NCBI GenBank assembly: GCA_041397775.1 | Contig: JAWKWB010000006.1 | Coordinates: 392,022-456,021, forward strand | Length of the DNA stretch: 64,000 nt | Direction: 5' to 3' | DNA from: Ga0077555 sp041397775 | Lineage (GTDB): Bacteria; Pseudomonadota; Alphaproteobacteria; Rhizobiales; Hyphomicrobiaceae | Shown here: positions 43,062 through 52,119 of the stretch, piece by piece | Position numbering within the stretch: position 1 is the stretch's first letter | Layout of the letters: each line of letters starts with the position of its first letter | Notes under the pieces: generated by a model | Told to the model about the DNA's origin: nothing | The model's database searches: none | The model's input: only the letters and a program-made list of their open reading frames with translations | Program-made: the position numbers and the translations under genes

Positions 43062-44711
43062 TCAATTATAGGTGCTGCGCATCAGCCAGAGCGCGATGTC
43101 GGGGAACAGCATCACCATGACAAGCGCCAGAAGCTGGAGGCAGACGAACGGGATGATGCCCAGGTAGATGCTCTGGATCTTGATCTCCTTGGGGGCGATT
43201 CCCTTCAGATAGAAGAGCGCAAAGCCGAAAGGCGGCGTCAGGAACGAAGTCTGCAGGTTCACCGCCATGAGGATCGTGAACCAGTACGTGACCTCCTCCT
43301 TCGCCACGTGGCCACCGAAGTCGAGGCCCGCGATCATGGGCGCGAAAACCGGCAACACGATCAGCGTGATCTCGATCCAGTCGAGGAAGAAGCCCAGGAC
43401 GAAGACGATGGCCATGATCAGGAACAGGAAGCCCCAGGGACCCAGGCCAGCCGACTTGATGAGATGCTCGACGATATCGTCGCCACCCAGGGCGCGATAG
43501 ACGTAGGCGAAACACGTGGCGGCGATGATGATGAAGAAGATCATCGCTACGGTGCGCGCGGACGTCTCGCAGACCCCCTTGATGATCGACCAGTTGAACC
43601 GGCCTGCGAACATCGCGAGCACCATGGCCCCGAAGGCGCCGACGGCGCCTGCCTCGCTCGGCGTTGCCCAGCCGAGAAGGATCGAGCCCTTGATCAGGCC
43701 GATGAGCACGACCGGCGGCAGGAAGGCCTTGCGCAGCAGCGGCCCCACCAGACAGCCCACCGTCGCCACGCCCATGATGAACCCGAAGACATTCGAGATC
43801 CCCTCGGGAATGACCTTCATGGAGCCGCCGACGAGCAGGGCCGCACAAATCGCGGCAGACCCGAGCGCGTAGGGCGACAAGCCCGTCCAAAGCTGGTCAC
43901 GTGGAACCTGGAGCAGCTCGGCGGGCAGCGGCGGGGCGATGGACGGGCGCATCCATGCGCTGATCGCCACATAGAGCAGGTAGAGCACCGCCAGCGACAG
44001 GCCCGGAAGCACGGCGGCCATGAACAGGTTGCCGACGGAAATCGACAGCAGGTCCGCCATGATGATCAGCATGATCGACGGCGGGATGAGAATACCCAGT
44101 GTGCCCGAGGCGGCGATCACGCCCGTGGCCAGCGAGTGCGAGTAGTTCTGCCGGATCATGGCGGGCAGCGCCAAGGCCGTCATCATCGTGACGGAGGCGC
44201 CGATGATGCCGGTCATCGCGGCGAGAATGGTTCCCATGATGGTGACGGCGAGCGCGAGCGCGCCGGGCACCCGCTTCAGCAGAACCTGGACGCAATAGAG
44301 CAGGTCGTTGGCGATGCCGGACCGCTCCATCATGACGCCCATGAACACGAACGCGGGGATCGAGACGAGCACGAGGTTCTCGGCCGCCTGCCCCCAGATG
44401 CGCGGCAGGAAGTTGAAGAACTCGATCAACTTGAAGCTGCCGACGAAGTAGCCGAGCATGCCGAAGAGGAGCGCTACCCCGCCAAGAATGAAGGCGACTG
44501 GAAAACCGCTGAAGAGCAGTATGGCGAGCGTGAGGAACATTGCGATGGGCAGGTATTCCTGCACCTTGTAGAGTAATTCCTCGCGTGCTTCCGCCTCCAT
44601 GCCCGATACGAGCATCGTGACGACGCCGACGAGCGCCAGGATCGCGATGGCGATGGCGATTGCCACCCAACCGCTCCTGGACGCGGACTTGCCGTGAGAG
44701 ATTTCGGCCAT
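43062..44711 (-). CDS. TRAP transporter large permease (DctM), operon 2
   Basis: A 549-residue DctM, about 90 longer than the operon 1 paralog because of an extra N-terminal helix region (residues 14-36) and a larger loop near 270-330. It has FSGFPVAFILGG near 65, IIGASVTMMTALALPAMI, GTLGILIPPSIMLII near 200, GWATPSEAGAVGAFG near 345 and LTPPFGFALFYLKG near 495. It follows the binding-protein gene directly and precedes DctQ, the reverse of the order in operon 1. Confidence 0.94.
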   Translation of the reverse strand: MAEISHGKSASRSGWVAIAIAIAILALVGVVTMLVSGMEAEAREELLYKVQEYLPIAMFLTLAILLFSGFPVAFILGGVALLFGMLGYFVGSFKLIEFFNFLPRIWGQAAENLVLVSIPAFVFMGVMMERSGIANDLLYCVQVLLKRVPGALALAVTIMGTILAAMTGIIGASVTMMTALALPAMIRQNYSHSLATGVIAASGTLGILIPPSIMLIIMADLLSISVGNLFMAAVLPGLSLAVLYLLYVAISAWMRPSIAPPLPAELLQVPRDQLWTGLSPYALGSAAICAALLVGGSMKVIPEGISNVFGFIMGVATVGCLVGPLLRKAFLPPVVLIGLIKGSILLGWATPSEAGAVGAFGAMVLAMFAGRFNWSIIKGVCETSARTVAMIFFIIIAATCFAYVYRALGGDDIVEHLIKSAGLGPWGFLFLIMAIVFVLGFFLDWIEITLIVLPVFAPMIAGLDFGGHVAKEEVTYWFTILMAVNLQTSFLTPPFGFALFYLKGIAPKEIKIQSIYLGIIPFVCLQLLALVMVMLFPDIALWLMRSTYN

Positions 44712-44806
44712 TGAGATGCTTCCTGCGTCGAGCCGGCAACGATGTCCAGCTCATGGCACGCGCCGATATTGCGTGCGCTCCCCACCCCGGTTGCGAATAG
44801 TGTGAC

Positions 44807-44832
44807 GGGAGCACCCCGATCGGGATGCTCCC
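44807..44832 (-). terminator. Hairpin 17 bases behind the TRAP binding-protein gene, operon 2
   Basis: GGGAGCACCCCGA and TCGGGATGCTCCC form a thirteen-base inverted repeat with one mismatch and no spacer. It occupies the same position relative to its binding-protein gene as the hairpin of operon 1, though the sequence is different. Confidence 0.65.
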
Positions 44833-44849
44833 CTGAGAAGCTGCCAGCC

Positions 44850-45917
44850 CTACTTCTTGAGGTAGTTGGCCTTCATGTACTGGGCATCGCCCCAGATCGC
44901 GTAATTCTTGCGGAAGGCGAGGTAGTCGTCGGCCACCTTCTTGAAGAGCGGATCCTTGGCCGACTCTTCCTTGACGACGTCGAGCCAGGCCTGCTGCATC
45001 TTGGCCAGATCGTCGTCCGACCAGCGGCGCACCTTGACGCCGTGCTTGTCACGCATCAGCGCCATTTCGTCGAACTGCTGGGCCTCGGTCTCCGCGTACG
45101 TGTAGGCAACCTGATTGCCCGCCGCGACCCGGATGATCGCCTGGTATTCCTTCGGCAGCGCCTCGTAGGCCTTCTTGTTCATCAGCAGCTCGCTGCACGA
45201 GGCCTGCTGGTGCCAGCCGGGGAAGTAGTTGTACTTGGCGATCTGATGGAACCCGAGCTTGATGTCCATCTTGGGCATGGAGAACTCGGTGGCATCGATG
45301 ACGCCGCGCTCCAGGGCCGGGTAGATGTCGGCGCCGGCGAGAAGCTGCGTGGACACGCCGAGCTTCTGCATGACTTTCGCACCGAGACCGAAGAAGCGCA
45401 TCTTGATGCCCTTCAGCTCGTCGACCGACTTGATCTCGTTCTTGAACCAGCCCGACGTCTCGGGGCCGATGCAGAACACGTCGAACGCTTTCAAGCCGTG
45501 CTTCTCGTAGATCTCGTCGCGGAACTTGTTGCCATTGCCGAACCACTTCCAGGCCAGGAACTCACCGATATTGGGGCCGAACGGCACGGTCGTGAAGAAC
45601 GCGGCCGCCGGATACTTGCCGGTGTGGTAGCCCGGTGTCGTCCAGCACGACTCGATGGATCCCTTGGAGACCGCATCGAAGCACTCGAGCGCGGGCACGA
45701 GCGCGCCGGGTTCGTGGAACTTGATGTCGAACTTGCCGCCGGTCATCGCCTTGACGTCGTCGACGTAGCGCAGGGCCGAGGTGCCCAGATGCGGCAGGTT
45801 CGAGCCAAAGGCGCTCTGCATCTTCCATTTCACGCGCTTCTGGGCATGGGCGGTGTCGGCGACCAGCCCCATCGCGGCAACGGCTGCAATTCCGAGGAAA
45901 AGCCTCTTGAAGGTCAT
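44850..45917 (-). CDS. TRAP transporter substrate-binding protein (DctP), operon 2
   Basis: A 355-residue periplasmic binding protein with a signal peptide ending near AHAQ (residue 26). It is a paralog of the operon 1 protein, sharing FHEPGALVPALECFDAVSKG, MRFFGLGAKVMQKLG, IDATEFSMPKMD and YFPGWHQQAS at matching places, while the ligand-facing loops differ. GGGAGG precedes the ATG. It leads operon 2 (P-M-Q and two small membrane proteins). A monocarboxylate or oxoacid ligand is likely by group; the two systems may split related substrates. Confidence 0.93.
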   Translation of the reverse strand: MTFKRLFLGIAAVAAMGLVADTAHAQKRVKWKMQSAFGSNLPHLGTSALRYVDDVKAMTGGKFDIKFHEPGALVPALECFDAVSKGSIESCWTTPGYHTGKYPAAAFFTTVPFGPNIGEFLAWKWFGNGNKFRDEIYEKHGLKAFDVFCIGPETSGWFKNEIKSVDELKGIKMRFFGLGAKVMQKLGVSTQLLAGADIYPALERGVIDATEFSMPKMDIKLGFHQIAKYNYFPGWHQQASCSELLMNKKAYEALPKEYQAIIRVAAGNQVAYTYAETEAQQFDEMALMRDKHGVKVRRWSDDDLAKMQQAWLDVVKEESAKDPLFKKVADDYLAFRKNYAIWGDAQYMKANYLKK

Positions 45918-46353
45918 ACGGATGGTTCCTCCCAGTTGGTCTTAGTCATGACGGTCGCAAGGTTCAGCTATGCGTTTTTTATTCTTGAAATCCGTCTCAA
46001 GAAGGCAACCAGCAACGCCGCGGCGAGTGCAATTACAAAAGTTAACGTATTTTTATATAAAGAAAAAATATACTTGTTCCTTGTGCGTTCCTGTTTTCTG
46101 AACACCTGCATTTTGCAGATTTGTCATGGCAGACCGGCGCTGAGCGCGTGGATTTTTCCGAGCATTTACAACCATCTCAGACTGCGGCGAATCGGCGCCC
46201 CAGAAGTGCCCTGCCAAGGCTTGCGCCGGCAGGCGCCCAGCGGCACGCCGCGAGCGCTGGCGCACGGCCCTTCGTCATGCGAACCTGACCTTGTCCACGA
46301 GCTCCCGTTCACCCGCGGGCTCTGGTCGCTTGGGATCACGAGGACAGCACCCC
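45918..46353. other. Intergenic region with AT-rich island upstream of TRAP operon 2
   Basis: No gene in 436 bases. Between about 46020 and 46085 lies a strikingly A/T-rich stretch (AAGTTAACGTATTTTTATAT and following A-runs), foreign to the GC-rich surroundings. It sits about 110-165 bases upstream of the operon 2 binding-protein start and may hold its promoter or an activator site. The right part precedes the divergent acetyltransferase gene. Confidence 0.55.
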
Positions 46354-46635
46354 ATGTCGCAGGTCACGGACAATCGCCAGCAGGGCCGCTTCGAGATGCT
46401 CGTGGAGGGGCATACGGCATTCGTGACGTACCGGATTTCCGGCGACACGGCCGTGCTCAATCATGCCGAGGTGCCCGCAGAGCTGGAGGGGCGCGGCGTC
46501 GGCTCGCGTCTGGTGCGCGGCACGCTCGAGCACTTGCGCGAGCGCGGGATGCAGGTGGTGCCGCGTTGCTCGTTCGTCGCGGCCTTCATACGCAAGAATG
46601 CGGAGTTCGCGGACATGCTCGCGAACGGCCGCTGA
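46354..46635 (+). CDS. Short GNAT-type acetyltransferase (COG2388-like)
   Basis: A 93-residue single-domain protein of the small GNAT group (YidJ/GTLF3B-like). It shows the strand pair with AFVTYRISGDTAVLNHAEVP, the acetyl-CoA loop EGRGVGSRLV and the final PRCSFVAAFIRKN segment typical of this group. ATG 46354 has GAGGA nine bases upstream. The substrate is unknown. It converges with the larger acetyltransferase gene 34 bases away. Confidence 0.85.
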   Translation: MSQVTDNRQQGRFEMLVEGHTAFVTYRISGDTAVLNHAEVPAELEGRGVGSRLVRGTLEHLRERGMQVVPRCSFVAAFIRKNAEFADMLANGR

Positions 46636-46669
46636 GCGCTGGCCCCCTGTTCGCGGCGGCGTCCGCGTG

Positions 46670-47257
46670 TCAGGCCGCCTTCACCAGCCGGGCCTGCAGG
46701 TCGAGAACTGCCATCATGAAGCCCACGCGATCCTCCAGCGCCTCCTCGAAGAACGAGAAATAGTTGGGCGATGTCGGCACGATGTCGCCGATGACCTCGC
46801 CATACTCCAGTCGCAGGTCGGCGCCGTAGTGCGCTGCGATCGCCTGCATTTTCGCATTCTCGGCCAGGCAGCTCATGTAGATGTGGCCGACGCCGCGATT
46901 GCGCGCGGCCAGGATCACACGCCCCATCAGGGATGTGCCGATCCCGCGCCGCTGGTTTGGCCCCTCGACGGAGAAGGCGGCTTCCGCCTCGCCGGCCCAG
47001 GTCGTCCCGAGCTTTCGCAGCTCGGCGACCGCGCGCAGGACGCCCTCCTCGAAGTAGCCGAAGACGATGGCACCCGCGTCGGCCATGCGGCTGGCGTATT
47101 CCTCGATGAACACGTCCGACACGCCGTGGGCGAAGCGAAGCCGGCGGCTCTCCTTGTCGAGCCGCAACAGATGCGCGCGGAACGCATGCGACTCGTGCGG
47201 CCAGAGCTTGCGAATCGTGCCCGGGAGAGCAGTCGCAGTTGCATGAGCCTCGCCCAT
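46670..47257 (-). CDS. GNAT-family N-acetyltransferase
   Basis: A 195-residue acetyltransferase with the GNAT motif A loop RRGIGTSLMGRVI near residue 105 and strand motifs FGYFEEGVLRAVAELR and VGHIYMSCLAENAKMQAIAAHYGA. The N-terminal part (RLDKESRRLRFAHGVSD) resembles the GNAT domain found in Pat-type protein acetyltransferases. AAGGGA precedes the ATG. Substrate unknown. Confidence 0.85.
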   Translation of the reverse strand: MGEAHATATALPGTIRKLWPHESHAFRAHLLRLDKESRRLRFAHGVSDVFIEEYASRMADAGAIVFGYFEEGVLRAVAELRKLGTTWAGEAEAAFSVEGPNQRRGIGTSLMGRVILAARNRGVGHIYMSCLAENAKMQAIAAHYGADLRLEYGEVIGDIVPTSPNYFSFFEEALEDRVGFMMAVLDLQARLVKAA

Positions 47258-47643
47258 CGGCGGATCCCTTCGTCGACAAATCCGAAGCGTGGCACGCCGC
47301 CTGACCTGGATGTCGGCGGGCCCCACGCTTTGCGTTGCACAATCCTACTCCCAAGACACCAGCACTTCATGACAAAAATCATGACAATTCATGGCATTGC
47401 CGCGATGCAGCACAGACATTTTGCCGCAAGCTCCAGCGACCGACCGGCGCGTCGGTCCGGCGAAAACTTGACCGCGGCGCTGCCAAACGGTAGCCACAAT
47501 CGCGAAAACCTCGCTACGTCTGCTCATCAGGCCGCTCGATAGCGGGGGTGGTGCTTGCAGCCGGCGCATTTTGCGCCTGCGAACTGCCACGAGAGAAACC
47601 CGCGCGCCTCAGCCACGAGGCGTCTCCAACCCGAACGAGATCC
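47258..47643. other. Intergenic region between divergent GNAT and zapE genes
   Basis: 386 bases without a supported gene. Two near-identical ATGACA(A)AA(A)TCATGACA segments around 47367-47385 and a short A/T-richer zone suggest promoter or operator use. Open frames crossing it have no family resemblance. Confidence 0.4.
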
Positions 47644-48786
47644 ATGGCGATCGGTCCCCTGGAACGATACAGATCCCGCGTCCAAGCGGGTGAGATGGAC
47701 GCCGATGCGGCACAACTCGCAGCCGTTACGCGCCTCGACGAGATATCGGTGGCCCTCAATCGCTGGCAGCCCGCCCGCTGGACCTTGAAGAGCCTGTTCG
47801 GCGCCAAGCCGGCGCCGCCGCCGCGCGGCCTCTACATCCACGGCAAGGTCGGGCGCGGCAAGACGATGCTGATGGATCTCTTCTACGACGCCACGGATTT
47901 CCGGCCGAAGCGGCGCGTGCATTTCCACGAGTTCATGGCGGAGACGCACGATCGCATCGGCGTCGCGCGCAAGACGACAGATGGCGATCCGGTGCCCAAG
48001 GTGGCCAACGACATCGCCGACGGCTGCGGCCTGCTGTGCTTCGACGAGTTGCATGTCACGGACATTGCCGACGCGATGATCCTGGGCCGGCTGTTCAAGG
48101 GCCTTTTCGAGCGCCAGGTGATGATGGTCGCCACCTCGAACGTGCCGCCTTCGGGGCTCTACAAGAACGGTCTCAACCGGCAACTGTTCCTGCCGACGAT
48201 CGCGCTGATCGAAGCGTCCATGGACGTTCTCGAGCTGTCGTCGGCCAAGGACTTCCGGCTGGAGCGGCTGGAGGGCCAGAAACTCTACTTCACGCCGCAC
48301 GACGAGACCGCGCACAAGGCGCTGCACGCCGCCTTCACGCGGTTGACCGGCCTGTGGGAAGGCACGCCCGAGAACCTCGACGTGAAAGGGCGCAACCTGC
48401 ACGTTCCATCCGCGGCGCGGGGCGTGGCACGCTTCACCTTTTCGGAGCTTTGCGACCGGCCGCTGGGTACGCTCGACTACCTGCACCTTTCGAACCGCTA
48501 TCACACACTCATCATCGAGGACATTCCCAAGCTCGGACCCGAGCGGCGGTCGGCGGCGCGGCGGTTCATCAACCTGATCGACACGCTCTATGACAACCGG
48601 GTGGGGCTCATCGCCTCGGCGGAGGCAGAGCCCGACGACCTGCATCCCAAGGGGGACGAGTCGTTTCTTTTCGAGCGCACGGCAAGCCGCTTGATGGAAA
48701 TGCGGTCAGCCGATTATCTGGCAAGCCGCATGGTGCGCATCGACAGCCAGCAGGAAGCGCTGGCCGATACGCAGGAGCAGGAATGA
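47644..48786 (+). CDS. zapE: Cell division protein ZapE (AFG1-like P-loop ATPase)
   Basis: A 380-residue cytoplasmic ATPase of the AFG1/ZapE family that acts at the Z-ring and, in relatives, in membrane-protein quality control. Walker A is GKVGRGKT near residue 62, Walker B CFDELHVTD near 130, followed by the sensor segment MVATSNVPPSGLYKNGLNR. The C-terminal half ends in the family's ELCDRPLGTLDYL and FINLIDTLYDNRV. ATG 47644 starts at the usual MAIGPLERYR. In many alphaproteobacteria it precedes mdh; here a nitroreductase gene follows. Confidence 0.93.
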   Translation: MAIGPLERYRSRVQAGEMDADAAQLAAVTRLDEISVALNRWQPARWTLKSLFGAKPAPPPRGLYIHGKVGRGKTMLMDLFYDATDFRPKRRVHFHEFMAETHDRIGVARKTTDGDPVPKVANDIADGCGLLCFDELHVTDIADAMILGRLFKGLFERQVMMVATSNVPPSGLYKNGLNRQLFLPTIALIEASMDVLELSSAKDFRLERLEGQKLYFTPHDETAHKALHAAFTRLTGLWEGTPENLDVKGRNLHVPSAARGVARFTFSELCDRPLGTLDYLHLSNRYHTLIIEDIPKLGPERRSAARRFINLIDTLYDNRVGLIASAEAEPDDLHPKGDESFLFERTASRLMEMRSADYLASRMVRIDSQQEALADTQEQE

Positions 48787-48918
48787 CCCGAACGAGACGA
48801 AGGCCCTGACGATCCAGATGCCGGCCGCGACCATGGCCGCCTCGCCAGCGGCCCTCTGCGCGGCATGACACGACCCACTGTGACGTAACGCAACCCCAGA
48901 CCGGGAGCCACGATCCAC

Positions 48919-49758
48919 ATGGCCAACGACGCAGACATCGCCTCATCCAACGCCGCAGCACTGGCCCGCCGTTATGGACCCAACGCCATGCCGGCGGTCG
49001 GTCCCTGGAACGACGTGATCGCGAGCCTCCTCGATCACCGCTCGGTCCGCGGCTACAAGCCCGATCCGGTGCCTGCCGGCACGCTCGAGACGATGATGGC
49101 GGCAGCGCAGTCGGCGGCGACGAGTTCCAACCTGCAGACGTGGTCCGTGGTCGCCGTCAACGATCCTGCAACCCGCGCCGAATTCGCGCGCATCGCCAAC
49201 AACCAGAAGCACATCGAGGAGTGTCCGCTGTTCCTCTGCTTCCTGGCGGACCTGTCGCGCAACGAGCGGCTCGCCAAGGAGGAAGGCGCGACGCTGGAGG
49301 GGCTGCCGTATCTGGAGTCGTTCCTCGTCGCCGCGATCGACGCGGCACTGGCGGCCCAGAACGCCGTCGTTGCCGCGGAATCGCTCGGCCTGTCGACCGT
49401 CTACATCGGGGCCATGCGCAACAACGTGGTGCGCGTTGCGGAACTGCTCGGGCTGCCGCCACAGGCGATGTGCGTGTTCGGCCTGTGCGTGGGCTACGCG
49501 AAGCCGGGGGCCGTGAGCGCGGTGAAGTCGCGGCTGCCGCAAGAGGCGATCGTGCATCGCGAGCGCTACGACACCAGCCGCGAGAGCGCGCTGCGCAAGG
49601 CGTACGATGCGGAACTGGCCAAGTACTCCAAGCAATTCGAGATGGCGCAGTACACGTGGACCGAGCGCGTGCTCAACCGGCTGGGCCCGGTCAAGTCGCT
49701 GTCGGGTCGCGACAAGCTGAAGGCGGCCATTCGCGCGCTCGGCTTCCCGCTCAACTGA
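48919..49758 (+). CDS. NfsA-type nitroreductase / FMN reductase
   Basis: A 279-residue flavoprotein of the NADPH-dependent nitroreductase (NfsA/Frp) group. It shows the FMN phosphate loop RSVRGYKPDPVP near residue 41, the SSNLQTW segment near 68, the AALAAQNAVVAAESLGLSTVYIG helix in part near 138-160, and GLCVGYAKPG near 190. GGGAG lies before the ATG. It is cytoplasmic. Physiological electron acceptor unknown. Confidence 0.9.
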   Translation: MANDADIASSNAAALARRYGPNAMPAVGPWNDVIASLLDHRSVRGYKPDPVPAGTLETMMAAAQSAATSSNLQTWSVVAVNDPATRAEFARIANNQKHIEECPLFLCFLADLSRNERLAKEEGATLEGLPYLESFLVAAIDAALAAQNAVVAAESLGLSTVYIGAMRNNVVRVAELLGLPPQAMCVFGLCVGYAKPGAVSAVKSRLPQEAIVHRERYDTSRESALRKAYDAELAKYSKQFEMAQYTWTERVLNRLGPVKSLSGRDKLKAAIRALGFPLN

Positions 49759-49850
49759 GCCATCCACATTTCCGACGATATTCGGCGGCTCCGTCGACGC
49801 GAAAGCCGATACGGGCCGCCTCGCATTTGCCGACAGGGAGCACGCCATTC

Positions 49851-51071
49851 ATGCTTCGACAGTCTTTTGCCGCGCTGACCGCGGTCCTGGTGCTTTGCGG
49901 GAGCGCGGCGGGTAGCAGCCGCGCGTGGGCTGAAGCCCCCTGCCAGAACACGCAGCGGTTCGACCACTGGCTGGCCAGTTTCCGCAAGGAAGCCCGCGAG
50001 GCGGGGATCAAGCCGCGCACGATCTCGCGCGTGCTCGACGACATGACGCTGGACAAGGGGATCATCGCGCGTGACCGGCGCCAGAGCTTCTTTTCGCAGA
50101 GCTTCCTGAGCTTCTCCGACAAGCTGGCGACCAAGAACCGCGTCGTCTCCGGGCAGCGGAAACTGAAAGCGCTCGCACCGCTGTTTGCCAAGACCGAACG
50201 AACGTACGGCGTTCCCGGCCCCGTCATCGCCGCCTTCTGGGCGCTGGAGAGCGATTTCGGCGCCGGCATGGGCAATCTGTCCGTGCTGCGGTCGCTGGCC
50301 ACGCTCGCCTACGATTGCCGCCGCCCGGAGCGTTTTCGCGGGGAGTTGATGGCCGCCCTCAAGATCATCGATCGCGGCGACCTGCAACCGGAGGACATGA
50401 TCGGGTCATGGGCCGGCGAGTTGGGACAGACACAGTTCCTCCCCTCGCATTACCTCGCGCATGCCGTCGACGAGGACGGTGACGGGCGGCGTGACCTGCT
50501 CAAGAGCGATCCCGACGTCGTGGCCTCTTCCGCTGCGTTCCTGAAGCATCTGGGTTGGCGCGCCGGCGAACCGTGGCTCGAGGAAGTGCGTGTGCCGGAG
50601 AGACTGGCCTGGGACCAGGCGGATCTCGCCATCCAGCATCCGCGCAGCCAGTGGGCGAAATGGGGCGTGACCCGCGCCGACGGACGCCCGCTACCGAAGG
50701 ATGCGATGCCGGCCTCGCTGCTGCTCATGATGGGCCGGCATGGGCCTGCGTTCCTCGCCTATCCCAATTTCCGCATCTATCTGGAGTGGAACCAGTCGCT
50801 GACCTACGCGACGACGGCGGCCTATCTCGCCACCCGGATTGCCGGGGCAAAGCCGATGCACCGGGGACGCGAGAAGATCCCCGTGCTGTCCTACGAGGAG
50901 GGCAAGCACCTGCAGCGGCTGCTGGTCAAGCGCGGGCACGATGTCGGCGAGGTGGACGGCAAGATCGGCGCCCTCACGCGCGCGGCCGTCAAGAAGGTGC
51001 AGCTGGAGCTGCACATGCCTGCCGACAGCTACGCCACGCCCGAGCTGCTGGAGCGGCTGCGGCGCCGGTAG
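49851..51071 (+). CDS. Lytic murein transglycosylase (MltB-like) with peptidoglycan-binding domain
   Basis: A 406-residue exported enzyme that cleaves glycan strands with anhydro-muropeptide release. Signal peptide 1-27 (ending AWA), then the SLT_2/MltB catalytic domain (about 40-330) with the catalytic glutamate in WALESDFGAG near residue 131 and the GELGQTQFLPSHY segment near 190, then a C-terminal PG_binding_1 domain (LLVKRGHDVGEVDGKIG near 365). No lipobox cysteine is seen after the signal, so it is soluble periplasmic. It belongs to the MltB_2 group common in alphaproteobacteria. Confidence 0.92.
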   Translation: MLRQSFAALTAVLVLCGSAAGSSRAWAEAPCQNTQRFDHWLASFRKEAREAGIKPRTISRVLDDMTLDKGIIARDRRQSFFSQSFLSFSDKLATKNRVVSGQRKLKALAPLFAKTERTYGVPGPVIAAFWALESDFGAGMGNLSVLRSLATLAYDCRRPERFRGELMAALKIIDRGDLQPEDMIGSWAGELGQTQFLPSHYLAHAVDEDGDGRRDLLKSDPDVVASSAAFLKHLGWRAGEPWLEEVRVPERLAWDQADLAIQHPRSQWAKWGVTRADGRPLPKDAMPASLLLMMGRHGPAFLAYPNFRIYLEWNQSLTYATTAAYLATRIAGAKPMHRGREKIPVLSYEEGKHLQRLLVKRGHDVGEVDGKIGALTRAAVKKVQLELHMPADSYATPELLERLRRR

Positions 51072-51096
51072 GCGCCGGGCTGCCCATGCTCGGCCC

Positions 51097-52056
51097 TCAC
51101 GGTGCGAAACGGCGGGTGGCGGCGATCAGCTCGTGCACGATGCCCGGCTCGGTCATGGCATGGCCGGCATCAGGGACGATGCGCAGATCCGCCTCGGGCC
51201 AGCGCGCCTTCAGGTCGAAGGCGTTGCGCAGCGGTGTGACCACGTCGTAGCGGCCATGCACGATGGTGCAGGGGATATGGCGCAGGCGATCGACGCCATC
51301 CAGCAACGCTCCGTCGTGCGAGAGAAAGCCGCCGTGCACGAAGTAGTGGCACTCGATGCGCGCGAAGGCGAGCGCGTAGGACTGTGTGCCGAACAGCTCG
51401 ATGCGTTCGCGATCCTGATGCAGCGCCAGTGTCGAGCCTTCCCACACACTCCAGGCCCTTGCGGCGCGGATTTGCACGGCGCGGTCGGGGTGGGTGAGGC
51501 GCCGGTAGTAGGCCGCGATCATGTCGTGGCGCTCGTCGGGTGGAATTTCGCTCTCGAAGCGCTCGAAGGCGTCGGGGAACAGCCAATTCGCGCCTTCCTT
51601 GTAGAACCAGTCGATCTCGCGGCGGCGGAGCAGGAAAATGCCGCGCAGGATCATCGCTTCGACCCGATGGGGATACGCCTGCGCGTAGGCCAGCGCCAAG
51701 GTCGAGCCCCACGAGCCCCCCATGAGCTGCCAGCGGTCGATGTCCAGCTTCCGGCGCAGGCACTCCATGTCGTCGACGAGGTGCGCCGTGGTGTTCTCCT
51801 CCAGGGAGGCATGCGGCGTCGAGCGGCCACAGCCGCGCTGATCGAGCAGGATGATGCGGTATCGCGACGGGTCGTGGAAACGGCGCATGGTCGGGTTGCT
51901 GCCGCCGCCCGGGCCGCCGTGCACGATGAGCACGGGCTTGCCGCTGCGAAGGCCGCATTCCTCGAAATACAGCTCATGGCCACCCGAAACGTGAAGTCGG
52001 CCCTGGCGATAAGGCTCTATGGGTGGAAAGACGCCGAAGCGCTCGCGTAATGACAT
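51097..52056 (-). CDS. pip: Proline iminopeptidase
   Basis: Removes N-terminal proline from peptides. The 319-residue alpha/beta hydrolase shows the oxyanion segment HGGPGGG near residue 46, DQRGCGRSTPH near 72, the nucleophile GGSWGSTLALAYAQ near 112, the acid in GRYDVV near 268 and the histidine in AGHA near 297. Length is standard for family S33. It starts with MSLRERFGVFPPIEPY. It converges with the lytic transglycosylase gene. Confidence 0.93.
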   Translation of the reverse strand: MSLRERFGVFPPIEPYRQGRLHVSGGHELYFEECGLRSGKPVLIVHGGPGGGSNPTMRRFHDPSRYRIILLDQRGCGRSTPHASLEENTTAHLVDDMECLRRKLDIDRWQLMGGSWGSTLALAYAQAYPHRVEAMILRGIFLLRRREIDWFYKEGANWLFPDAFERFESEIPPDERHDMIAAYYRRLTHPDRAVQIRAARAWSVWEGSTLALHQDRERIELFGTQSYALAFARIECHYFVHGGFLSHDGALLDGVDRLRHIPCTIVHGRYDVVTPLRNAFDLKARWPEADLRIVPDAGHAMTEPGIVHELIAATRRFAP

Positions 52057-52119
52057 GCGCCGAGCCTACGACAATGCGCGCGCGCTGTCCCCGTCAAACC
52101 GGGTCCGCCTCGATTTCGC

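Noticed and set aside
47345..47590. Minus-strand 81-residue open frame upstream of zapE
   Set aside because: No recognisable domain and it crosses the divergent promoter region.
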